Below, piece after piece: positions 1 through 7,272 of a stretch of DNA of 51,097 bases. This stretch comes from Furfurilactobacillus milii. GTDB taxonomy: Bacteria; Bacillota; Bacilli; Lactobacillales; Lactobacillaceae. The translations under genes were made by a program, and so were the position numbers. Numbering within the stretch: position 1 is the first letter of the stretch; every line of letters begins with the position of its first letter. Location: positions 1 to 51,097 of the forward strand of contig NZ_WEZT01000016.1 of assembly GCF_009863985.1 (NCBI RefSeq). The letters are read 5' to 3'. The notes under the pieces are model-generated. The model searched no databases, was not told the DNA's origin, and worked only from the letters and a program-made list of their open reading frames with translations.

Positions 1-2
1 TT

Positions 3-83
3 AACCAGCGACCGCTTAAAATACTCGACTGGCAAACACCGTATCAGGTTATGCTGACAAATTTGTCCAAAAATTCGGATTAA
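3..83 (+). pseudogene. IS30-family transposase, C-terminal end (cut by window edge)
   Basis: Reading from base 3 gives 26 residues that start NQRPLKILDWQTPYQ and end at a TAA. The N-x-RP-LK-LDW-TPY pattern is the usual C-terminal end of IS30-family DDE transposases. The stop codon lies inside the terminal inverted repeat, as in other members of this family. Only the last residues are in the window, so whether the transposase is intact cannot be judged. Family call is from the motif and the matching end repeat. Confidence 0.75.
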
Positions 84-97
84 ATTTGCAATCTACC
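73..97 (+). repeat. Right terminal inverted repeat of IS30-family element
   Basis: The 25 bases ending in GCAATCTACC match, in reverse complement, the left end of the small element at 11029 (GGTAGATTG...TTAATCCGAA) with only a few differences. This places the end of the IS at about base 97. The 145 bases that follow, up to the DedA gene, hold no gene I can support. Confidence 0.65.
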
Positions 98-242
98 TTT
101 GGACCAATGTTTAAGATTTTCTCAGTTCAAACGTTATTAATCGCTTTTTTGATGCCAATCAGGAATAATAAAACCACGCTTTATTGCGCACGACTGCGCG
201 TCCCACAGCTCTGACCACTTCATAAATGAAAGGTGACACCGT

Positions 243-863
243 ATGGAACAACAGTTAATTGATTTTATGAACCAATTTGGCTATTTAGGCATCGTTTTGC
301 TAATTGCGTTAGAAAATGTTTTCCCACCGATTCCCTCAGAAGTGATTTTGACGTTTGCTGGCTTCATGACCTTGGCCGCGGATTTAACGATTACCGGCAG
401 TGTGATTGCCGCCACGATTGGTGCGGTTCTGGGAGCCGTTATTCTATATGGAATTGGGCATTGGTTGAATGAGGAACGATTACAACGTTTGGTGCAAAGC
501 CGTTTTGGACGTTTGTTACGCCTCAAACAGAGTGATGTTACTAAAACGGCTAATTTATTCAAGAAGCATGGCGGCAAGACCGTTTTCTTTGGTCGTTTTA
601 TCCCGGTAATTCGTAGTTTGATTTCCATTCCGGCGGGGATGACTCGGATGAAGTGGCAATCGTTTATTTTATTCACGACAGTTGGCACACTGATTTGGAG
701 TGTTGTGTTGATTGTGCTCGGCCGCATGGCAGGTCACGCGTGGACACAAGTTTCAGCGGCAGTTGATACTTTTTCAACGATGACGATCATTGTGCTGGCC
801 ATTTTGCTCTTGGTTGGCGGCATTTGGTACTATGTTAAACGGATTCGGGTAAAATCAAACTAA
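243..863 (+). CDS. DedA family membrane protein
   Basis: A 206-aa integral membrane protein of the DedA/SNARE-associated (PF09335) family. The N-terminal E-x(3)-PPIPSE motif (about residues 24-33) and the FFGRFIPVIRSL...PAGM block (about 118-138) are the two conserved signatures. Hydrophobic helices lie at about 12-45, 50-75, 135-165 and 175-198. Members have been shown to act as undecaprenyl-phosphate or phospholipid translocases that recycle lipid carrier across the membrane. Which substrate this one moves cannot be read from sequence. The start has an AAAGGTG ribosome binding site. It is monocistronic or co-transcribed with the small gene at 930. Confidence 0.9.
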   Translation: MEQQLIDFMNQFGYLGIVLLIALENVFPPIPSEVILTFAGFMTLAADLTITGSVIAATIGAVLGAVILYGIGHWLNEERLQRLVQSRFGRLLRLKQSDVTKTANLFKKHGGKTVFFGRFIPVIRSLISIPAGMTRMKWQSFILFTTVGTLIWSVVLIVLGRMAGHAWTQVSAAVDTFSTMTIIVLAILLLVGGIWYYVKRIRVKSN

Positions 864-929
864 GTACTGGTTCACAATTCCGGCCACAAGACCTATGATG
901 GAGTTATTAAACTGTTGGAGGTTTGACTG

Positions 930-1169
930 ATGGAAGAACGGAAGTTAATTACTGAGATTTTGAATACAGAAGATGTTTCATACACAATCTCAGAACCGCA
1001 TGATAACAAGATTACGTTGATGGTTAACCAATTGAAGAATGACAAACGGCCCTTGGATGTTGTTGAAAAGGAAATTGTTCATGAATTGGATCGTGCGGAG
1101 CTGACGTATAACGAAAAGTTGAATCCAGACGAACAGACTGCAATGCAAATTGATATTGATGTTAAATAA
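930..1169 (+). CDS. Small acidic hypothetical protein (79 aa)
   Basis: A 79-aa protein starting MEERKLITEIL with a strong ribosome binding site (TTGGAGG, about 8 bases before the ATG). It is rich in Asp and Glu, has no membrane segment or Cys pair, and predicts as short mixed alpha/beta. I do not recognise the family. It follows the DedA gene by 66 bases and is closed by a clear terminator, so it is probably a real gene and may share the DedA transcript. Confidence 0.7.
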   Translation: MEERKLITEILNTEDVSYTISEPHDNKITLMVNQLKNDKRPLDVVEKEIVHELDRAELTYNEKLNPDEQTAMQIDIDVK

Positions 1170-1181
1170 CGAATTAAATTT

Positions 1182-1239
1182 AAAAACACTTCTTTAGTGC
1201 AATCGCAGATAATTGCGATGCATTAGGGAAGTGTTTTTT
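1182..1239 (+). terminator. Rho-independent terminator after the 79-aa gene
   Basis: Arms AAAACACTTC and GAAGTGTTTT enclose a long loop that has its own small hairpin (ATCGCAGATAATTGCGAT). A run of six T follows. It ends the + strand transcript. Confidence 0.8.
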
Positions 1240-1353
1240 ATTAGGACAAGATTTAGTGAAAAAATGTGGCATTGCCTAAAACTGTAAACTTACCTGACTT
1301 GATGGGTGATTAATTTGAGCATGATCATACAGCCAACACAGATTAGTTATAAC

Positions 1354-2769
1354 TTAATTGTGCAAAGATAAGGTCTTTTTTCTCGACCACAATAGCCAAC
1401 CAAGTAAGCCAATGGCAATCACGATTAACCCGAGTGCAAATAGATAACTGAAATGCATACCATAAACGAACCAACTGGCGTGACCGTGCGGATAGGCAGT
1501 CATATGATGTCCGGCACGTTGGCTGATGCCAGAATAAAGTAGCGATGTTGCTAACGATAGCCCAATTGCCATGCCTAGGTTACGTCCCAATGCGGCAATA
1601 GAACCAGCGATACCTTGAAATTCTGGGCCGGCATTGCCCATAATCATTGGATTGTTTTGGAAAGCGCCGTTTGCAATGCCAAAGAATGCCAGGCCAAACA
1701 CGAGCCAAGCCAGTGACCATGTGGGCTGCACAAAGATAAAAATCAGCTCTGGAATCAAAAAGAGGAAAAGCGCGTAAAACGACACACGTTCGGCACCGAT
1801 ATGATCCGAAATGACACCACCAGCCGGGGCACTAAAGATATTCAATAATGGCACGGCCATCAGGATTAGCCCTGCCGTTGCGGACGATAGCATCAATGTT
1901 TCCTGAAGGTAAAAGGGCATAATGACATTATTGAAGAAGCCCGTCATGTATACGAGCATCGCAGAAATAATGCCGAGTGAGAAGCCACGATTGGCAAAAA
2001 TTTTAAGTTGAATCAGTGGTTGTTGTACGCGTCGTTCGATTAATATAAAGGCTGCCAACATCACAATGGCTAAACCAAACAAACTGAGTACGCCGGCGGA
2101 ATGGAAACCAACAGCCTGACCCCAGTAGATGGCGACAAAAAAGGCACTAATCATGGTCGCAAACGTTGCATAACCAGGCCAATCAATCACGACTTTATCG
2201 AAGCGGATGTGTTGGTGAGGAAAGATGCGGTGTCCAAACAGAAACGCGATAATGCCAATCGGGACATTGATGAAGAATATCCAATGCCAACTGACAACGG
2301 ATAAGATAAGCCCACCAAGTCCTGGCCCAGCAATGTTACCGATTTGAACCACCGAACTATTGAGTCCTAACGCCCGACCATGCTGGTTTGAAGGAAATAT
2401 TTGAGTGATGATGCCAAAGTTAGTGGCCATCACCATTGAAGAACCAAGCGCTTGCAGTGACCGAGCGCCCAGCAACAGCAGTAAGTTTGTGCTCAAACCA
2501 CAAAACAGTGAGCCTGTGATAAACACTAGAGTACCGACTTGAAAAATGGGGATGCGGCCGATTTGATCAGACAATCGACCAAAGAAAATCAGGAGCACGC
2601 AGATGAGCACTAAGTAGACGGAAACGACCCACTCGGCTTCATTCATTGGTACATTAAGTTCACGACTGATGTGGGGAATGGCGATGTTAACAATACTGGC
2701 ATCTAATGTTGACATGAATGATACCGAGGATGTTGCCATTAATAAGATCCATTGTGAGCGTTGCTTCAT
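1354..2769 (-). CDS. DHA2-type MFS multidrug efflux transporter (EmrB/QacA-like)
   Basis: A 471-aa protein with 14 predicted membrane helices, the hallmark of the DHA2 drug:H+ antiporter family. Visible signatures are LDASIVNIAIP in helix 1 (motif D1), GRLSDQIGR in the loop between helices 2 and 3 (motif A) and GPGLGG in helix 5 (motif C). I start it at the ATG at 2769 because AGGAGG lies 6 bases upstream; an in-frame ATG 6 codons earlier overlaps that ribosome binding site. It probably exports hydrophobic drugs or toxic metabolites using the proton gradient. No dedicated regulator is adjacent. Confidence 0.9.
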   Translation of the reverse strand: MKQRSQWILLMATSSVSFMSTLDASIVNIAIPHISRELNVPMNEAEWVVSVYLVLICVLLIFFGRLSDQIGRIPIFQVGTLVFITGSLFCGLSTNLLLLLGARSLQALGSSMVMATNFGIITQIFPSNQHGRALGLNSSVVQIGNIAGPGLGGLILSVVSWHWIFFINVPIGIIAFLFGHRIFPHQHIRFDKVVIDWPGYATFATMISAFFVAIYWGQAVGFHSAGVLSLFGLAIVMLAAFILIERRVQQPLIQLKIFANRGFSLGIISAMLVYMTGFFNNVIMPFYLQETLMLSSATAGLILMAVPLLNIFSAPAGGVISDHIGAERVSFYALFLFLIPELIFIFVQPTWSLAWLVFGLAFFGIANGAFQNNPMIMGNAGPEFQGIAGSIAALGRNLGMAIGLSLATSLLYSGISQRAGHHMTAYPHGHASWFVYGMHFSYLFALGLIVIAIGLLGWLLWSRKKTLSLHN

Positions 2770-2974
2770 GAAAACCTCCTGGGACAAAAAGCTGCTTAAT
2801 CAAATTTTATATAGCCAAAATTTATTCTTTTATAAACACAACTTTTAGTTTTTATGACTGATTTAACATGATAAAATTACTGAGCAAATTAAGTTGAAGC
2901 GGTTAGCAAATTCTAACACAAAGAGGTGTTGCCTATGGGCGATACAGAAAATCTGTGTGGAGGGAGGTGCCACT

Positions 2975-3088
2975 TTGTCTTGCGGAAATGCGATTATGAT
3001 GATGCTAACGTTTGGAATGTTTATTCTTACGTTGCTAACCTTCATCGTGATCTTAATCCGGAGTTTTGGTCAAAGAAAAAACCGCTAA
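2975..3088 (+). CDS. Putative holin-like toxin micropeptide (Hol_Tox type)
   Basis: A 37-aa ORF with a TTG start preceded by GGAGGGAGG. One hydrophobic helix (MMMLTFGMFILTLLTFIVIL) is followed by a basic tail ending GQRKNR. This layout, including F-G-x-F and LLTxI, fits the Hol_Tox (PF16935) micropeptides annotated in lactobacilli. Relatives such as TxpA are toxins of type I toxin-antitoxin pairs silenced by an antisense RNA. It is too short for ordinary gene finders. An inverted repeat (CCGCTAATC/GATTAACGG) directly follows the stop. Family call is from pattern only, and toxicity is inference. Confidence 0.6.
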   Translation: MSCGNAIMMMLTFGMFILTLLTFIVILIRSFGQRKNR

Positions 3089-3159
3089 TCTAACTTTTGG
3101 AGGATGATTAACGGTTTCATATTCATCTAATGCCAGCCGTTTCGGCGGCGCTTGCAGGA

Positions 3160-3195
3160 GGAAATGTCATGCGACTGACATTTCCTTCTTTTTTA
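3160..3195 (+). terminator. Terminator downstream of the Hol_Tox-like ORF
   Basis: Perfect 10-bp stem GGAAATGTCA / TGACATTTCC with a 6-base loop, then TTCTTTTTT. It is oriented for + strand transcripts, so it would end the micropeptide mRNA. Confidence 0.8.
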
Positions 3196-3231
3196 TTATA
3201 GCACGTCAAATTTAGCCGGGACTACTAAAAA

Positions 3232-4779
3232 TTACCGCAGAACCAACTTTACGACAGCTTCAACGCGTGCCGTTTGGGGGAACATGTCAATGGATTGAAT
3301 GTATTCAACGCGATAGACACGACCTAACTCAACTAAGTTTTGGGCCAGCGTTGATGGGTTACATGAAACATAGACAAACTTTTCAGGCTGTACTTGCATA
3401 ATGGTATCGATCATTGTGTCGGCAAGGCCTGCACGAGGCGGATCAACGACCAATGCATCCGGCCGCCAACCTTGGCTGACCCATTGTGGTAATAGGTCTT
3501 CCGCGGTTCCTACACTGTATTCTGCGTTCGTAATGCCGTTCAATTCAGCATTACGGTTGGCGTCATCAACAGATTCTTCAATCGTGTCCATGCCACGAAC
3601 TTCGCCGGCACGGTCTGCCAAGGATAATCCAATTGTACCCACCCCTGAGTAGGCATCCACCAAGTGGTCGGCATGCGTTAGGTCCAAAGCTTTAATCGTT
3701 TCTTCGTACAAACGGGTGGTCTGCTTAGGATTTAACTGTAAAAATGCCCGTGGCGATAATTGGAACTGCTTACCTAATAGGGTTTCAGTAATGTAGTCCT
3801 GACCCATTAACTTAGTGGTCTTATCTCCCCAGACTAACGAAGTTTTGCTTTGGTTAACGTTTTGCATGACGGAAACAACTTGTGGCAAACGTTCTTCGAT
3901 CAGCGCTAACAATTCCCGTTTGTGCGGCAACTTTTGTGAGTTGGTGACAAACGTGACCTGAACTTCGCCACTGGCTTCGGATGAACGGACAACGAGCGTT
4001 TTGATAATGCCTGAATTGGCCTCTTCATCGTAAATGGGAACTTGTAATTCTTGCAGCATTTTGACTAATGCGCGAATGACGGTCATGGTTGCTTCATTTT
4101 GAGTGCTGACTTCCGGAAGATCAACAAGATCATGCGTACCTTCCTTATATAGACCGGCAATCACATTATCGTCCGCATCCTGCCGTACTTGGAATTGGGC
4201 TTTGTTGCGGTAGTGATAGGGATCTGCCATGCCGATTGTTGGGCGCAGGTCATAGTTTTCCCAGCCGCGGGGCTGAAACTTTTCCAGCGCTTGGCGAATA
4301 ACATCACGTTTGAAGGCCAGTTGTGACGGGTAATCAAGATGGGAAAGTTCGAACCCACCAACTTCGGCTGACTGCGTATCCGGTGGCGTTACCCGGTGGT
4401 CACTTTCTTTACGGATTTGATGTACTTTAGCGTTTAGAAAATGAGCCGCTACGTGCGTGACTTCAGCGACGACCACTTCGTCTGGCAGGGCGCCTGGGAC
4501 AAACGTAATCTTATGACGATAATAGCCGATCCCTTCGCCGTTGATGCCGAGGCGTTTGATGGTTAATGGAAAACGTTGGCCAACCTCGACCTGAACGTCA
4601 GCTTGTTCCGATTGACTATTGCGCTGACGATGATACCCATTGTGGTCATTGTTCCGTGAATGATCAAACGAACGGCGGTCGTTGCGATACTGTGAATGTG
4701 TTTGATGATTATTGTGATCAAAGTGCGAGCGACCGCGTTCTGAGCGATGATCGCTGTTATTTCGTGATTGAGGTTCCAT
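3232..4779 (-). CDS. rlmD: 23S rRNA (uracil-5-)-methyltransferase RlmD/RlmCD type
   Basis: A 515-aa TrmA/RumA-family SAM-dependent methyltransferase that makes 5-methyluridine in 23S rRNA; in Gram-positives one enzyme may serve both U747 and U1939. Residues 1-60 form an extra tail very rich in Asn, His, Arg and Ser. A TRAM domain follows (about 63-125), then the catalytic domain with the SAM loop DAYSGVGTIGLSLA, DPPRAGL, and the nucleophile Cys in YVSCNPSTLAQN (about residue 472). The C-terminal DMFPQTARVE motif has Arg where His is usual. The 4Fe-4S cysteines of E. coli RlmD are absent, as is common in Firmicutes. Ribosome binding site GGAGGAC. Confidence 0.92.
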   Translation of the reverse strand: MEPQSRNNSDHRSERGRSHFDHNNHQTHSQYRNDRRSFDHSRNNDHNGYHRQRNSQSEQADVQVEVGQRFPLTIKRLGINGEGIGYYRHKITFVPGALPDEVVVAEVTHVAAHFLNAKVHQIRKESDHRVTPPDTQSAEVGGFELSHLDYPSQLAFKRDVIRQALEKFQPRGWENYDLRPTIGMADPYHYRNKAQFQVRQDADDNVIAGLYKEGTHDLVDLPEVSTQNEATMTVIRALVKMLQELQVPIYDEEANSGIIKTLVVRSSEASGEVQVTFVTNSQKLPHKRELLALIEERLPQVVSVMQNVNQSKTSLVWGDKTTKLMGQDYITETLLGKQFQLSPRAFLQLNPKQTTRLYEETIKALDLTHADHLVDAYSGVGTIGLSLADRAGEVRGMDTIEESVDDANRNAELNGITNAEYSVGTAEDLLPQWVSQGWRPDALVVDPPRAGLADTMIDTIMQVQPEKFVYVSCNPSTLAQNLVELGRVYRVEYIQSIDMFPQTARVEAVVKLVLR

Positions 4780-4946
4780 ATTGTCCTCCGATGCTAACTC
4801 TAGTAATAATTAGAACCATCATAGCATGTTTGACCACCGAGATGTGGTTTCCGTATTGCCGAAGCCCACGTGAAGACTTGTAAACGGACAAACGGAAAGT
4901 GATGTTTTATGCTTACTTTAGAATAAATGAAGAAAGTGGTGAAACG

Positions 4947-5603
4947 ATGACAGCATTACTGACAATGACCGATATTGACTACCGAGTTGGGGAGCGTAAA
5001 ATCCTGACGAAAATCAATTTGCGGTTAGAAAAAGAGAGCAACTTGATGGTAGTGGGTCCGTCTGGTTCGGGTAAAAGTACGATTCTCCAAATTATGGCAC
5101 GGATGATCTCACCGAGCGCTGGTCAAATGACATTTGATGATCATGATGCGTTTACGTACGATCCGATGGTTTACCGTCGTCGGGTGTCGTATTGCTTTCA
5201 ACAACCAACGCTATTTGGCAAAACGGTGGCCGACAACCTTAACTTTCCGTTTGAAATTCGTAACCAAAGTGTCAATGAGGCACGCCAGCACGAATTGCTC
5301 GATCAAGTAAACCTATCACCAGATTATTTAAGCCACGACATTACAGGTTTATCCGGTGGCGAACGACAACGAGTGGCGCTTATTCGTAATCTGGTGTTTG
5401 TACCGGACATTTTGTTGCTTGATGAAGTAACGACTGGTTTGGACACAGATAATAAAGCCATCGTGCACGGCCTGGTTGATCATTATCGTGATCGCGGAGG
5501 CACCGTGGTGTGGATTACTCATGATGAAAGTGAAATTGCTGCCGCTGATGATTTATATGAAGTCGTAGCGGGCAAACACACTCAGGAGGTACGTCATGCA
5601 TAA
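4947..5603 (+). CDS. fetA: ABC transporter ATPase, FetA (YbbL) type
   Basis: A 218-aa ABC ATPase with every core motif: Walker A GPSGSGKST (37-45), Q-loop CFQQPTLFG, signature LSGGERQR, Walker B ILLLDE and switch WITHDE. Its partner at 5596 is a UPF0014/FetB permease, which identifies the pair. E. coli FetAB lowers iron overload and relatives are linked to metal export and oxidative stress. I place the start at the ATG at 4947 after GTGGTGAAACG; a longer frame opens at 4899 but lacks a good ribosome binding site. It overlaps fetB by 8 bases, so the two are translationally coupled. Confidence 0.88.
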   Translation: MTALLTMTDIDYRVGERKILTKINLRLEKESNLMVVGPSGSGKSTILQIMARMISPSAGQMTFDDHDAFTYDPMVYRRRVSYCFQQPTLFGKTVADNLNFPFEIRNQSVNEARQHELLDQVNLSPDYLSHDITGLSGGERQRVALIRNLVFVPDILLLDEVTTGLDTDNKAIVHGLVDHYRDRGGTVVWITHDESEIAAADDLYEVVAGKHTQEVRHA

Positions 5604-6378
5604 TGCGGTGAATGTTAATAATGTAAGTTTAGCGTTTGCGGCTGGCCTCGTGCTGGTTGCGCTATTTATTGGCTGGCGTCAGAAGCTTGGTGTGGACCGA
5701 GATATGATTATCGGCGTGGTTCGTGCCATTATTCAGCTAACAATTGTTGGCTTCTTACTGAAATATATCTTTGCGGTCAACAACGTGTTGCTCACGTTGG
5801 CAATGATTTTGGTCATTATCTTTAATGCGGCTTATAATGCGATGAAACGGGGAAAGGGAATTCCAAACATTTTTTGGTCATCTTTTTGGTCCATCTTAAT
5901 CAGCACCTCAGTGACGCTAAGTGGTTTGGTTTTGGCGGGTGCGATTAAGTTTGTCCCGTCACAGATGATTCCAATTTCAGGCATGATTGCCAGTAACTCA
6001 ATGGTGGCAATTGGGCTTTGTTACCGCAATATGCGAACACTCTTTCGGGACCAACGCCAACAAGTGTTGGAACGTTTAGCATTAGGTGCCAGTGTGCACG
6101 ATTCCGCAATTGGCATCGTCCGCGAGTGTATCAAAACGGGAATGCAACCAACGATTGACGCATCTAAGACTTACGGAATCGTTAGTTTGCCGGGGATGAT
6201 GTCTGGACTGATCTTCGCCGGTGTTGATCCGGTTTATGCCATTAAGTATCAGATTATGGTGGTGTTTATGTTACTGTCAGCGACCAGTCTCGGCTCTGTC
6301 AGCGCTTGTTACATTGCTTACCGCCGTTTCTTTAATGACCAACAACAGTTAGTTACCGCATCAGATAATGGCAAGTAG
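5596..6378 (+). CDS. fetB: ABC transporter permease, FetB (UPF0014/YbbM) type
   Basis: A 260-aa permease with about 7 membrane helices. The family signatures RAIIQLTIVGFLLK (about 43-56) and SLPGMMSGLIFAGVDPVYAI (about 196-215) are intact. AGGAGG lies 7 bases before the ATG, inside the end of fetA. With FetA it should form a metal (probably iron) exporter in the cytoplasmic membrane. The substrate is inferred from the family. A structured non-coding block begins 12 bases after its stop. Confidence 0.9.
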   Translation: MHNAVNVNNVSLAFAAGLVLVALFIGWRQKLGVDRDMIIGVVRAIIQLTIVGFLLKYIFAVNNVLLTLAMILVIIFNAAYNAMKRGKGIPNIFWSSFWSILISTSVTLSGLVLAGAIKFVPSQMIPISGMIASNSMVAIGLCYRNMRTLFRDQRQQVLERLALGASVHDSAIGIVRECIKTGMQPTIDASKTYGIVSLPGMMSGLIFAGVDPVYAIKYQIMVVFMLLSATSLGSVSACYIAYRRFFNDQQQLVTASDNGK

Positions 6379-6389
6379 TTTTCCACCAA

Positions 6390-6617
6390 ACGTGTGGCGA
6401 GAGTGCTTACCGTTACGTCGATTAGAGACGCCGCACCGTGGGGACCGGTCTCAGCCTCCTGAGAACCGGAGTCTTCTACCTCGATTCTGAGCCGAAGCCG
6501 AATAGTCCATCGTCTCAGAACTCGTCCCACAACACTAAATGGCCCAAAACCAGGCCATAAGTGTTGTCGACACGATGCTCTGTCTCTAATCGACTTCACT
6601 ATATTGCGGCCACATGT
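6390..6617. ncRNA. Candidate structured RNA, multi-branched, 228 nt, unidentified
   Basis: The block folds from its ends inward. An outer stem pairs 6390-6399 (ACGTGTGGCG) with 6607-6617 (CGGCCACATGT, one bulge). A perfect 13-bp stem pairs 6417-6429 (GTCGATTAGAGAC) with 6582-6594. Inside are three hairpins: 6445-6469 (CCGGTCTCAG/CTGAGAACCGG), 6485-6520 (TTCTGAG/CTCAGAA) and 6530-6566 (CAACACT/AGTGTTG with a second stem ATGGCC/GGCCAT). It is more GC-rich than its flanks. One G-U pair in the outer stem favours the + strand, weakly. I do not match it to RNase P, tmRNA, 6S, T-box or a riboswitch class I know. An open frame on the minus strand here looks like chance. Confidence 0.6.
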
Positions 6618-6680
6618 GGGAGATGCCATTTTGTTGATACTGTGGTAGTAAATGCTATTCTAAATAAAAATTTTTTATCC

Positions 6681-6717
6681 AAAAAATGGCGGTGTTATTG
6701 GTACACCGTCACTTTTT
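6681..6717 (+). terminator. Hairpin with T-run between the structured RNA and the PH-domain operon
   Basis: Nine-bp stem TGGCGGTGT / ACACCGTCA with a 7-base loop, then CTTTTTC. It could end transcripts coming from fetAB or the structured RNA. On the minus strand the same hairpin is followed by six T, so it may work both ways. It overlaps the -35 region of the next promoter. Confidence 0.55.
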
Positions 6718-6726
6718 CGGTATAGT
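6698..6726 (+). promoter_or_regulatory. Promoter for the bPH2 operon
   Basis: TTGGTA at 6698-6703, 17-base spacer, TATAGT at 6721-6726. The start of transcription would lie about 60 bases before the first gene. Confidence 0.6.
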
Positions 6727-6792
6727 GTGACTAACAAGTTTGAATAATGTTGATGTTGTGGGGACCTAGGCAACAGTGTGGGGGGAGAAATC

Positions 6793-7272
6793 TTGGAAAA
6801 TGAAACGGAACAGCTGCCGCGTCAGATTACGCACTTTTGGCAATTAACAGCCGTAGTAACGGCAATTATTATCGGCGCAGTCGGTGGTGGCAGTCTGGCG
6901 ATTGGACTGAGCAACAATCTGAGTTTTTTTACGGTGTGTGGCTGGCTTATTATTGGCATCGCATTGGTAACCTTAATTGCCATGTTGGTATTAGTGCCGT
7001 ATCGTTGGCGGTTTTGGACTTATCGGATCAGTGACCGTGACGTTGAATTGCATAAGGGGTACTTTTTTCGCAAACAGATTGTGATTCCAATCGCGCGCGT
7101 TCAGAATGTGCAGTTGGATCAGGGACCATTTCTGCGGTGGCAGAAACTACAGGAGATCGCGATTGTGACAGCGGCGACCTCTCATAAAATTGATGGTGTC
7201 AGCCCTGAAACGGCCGAGCAGCTGAAAGAGTTAATTATGAAACTGGCAAAGGAGGCGCGTAATGACCTCTAA
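6793..7272 (+). CDS. bPH2 (bacterial PH) domain membrane protein, YdbS-like
   Basis: A 159-aa protein with two membrane helices (about 17-40 and 45-70) followed by one bPH2 domain (PF03703, about 75-150) that contains the typical YRISDRDVELHKG...IPIARVQNVQ pattern. Function is unknown; B. subtilis YdbS/YdbT have been linked to resistance to heterologous peptides. I choose the TTG at 6793 because GGGGGGAG is 5 bases upstream; a GTG at 6778 would overlap that ribosome binding site. It overlaps the next gene by 11 bases. Confidence 0.82.
   Translation: MENETEQLPRQITHFWQLTAVVTAIIIGAVGGGSLAIGLSNNLSFFTVCGWLIIGIALVTLIAMLVLVPYRWRFWTYRISDRDVELHKGYFFRKQIVIPIARVQNVQLDQGPFLRWQKLQEIAIVTAATSHKIDGVSPETAEQLKELIMKLAKEARNDL

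Noticed and set aside
6318-6629. 103-codon minus-strand frame across the structured RNA
   Set aside because: No ribosome binding site, no family resemblance, and the frame follows the paired stems; better explained by RNA structure.
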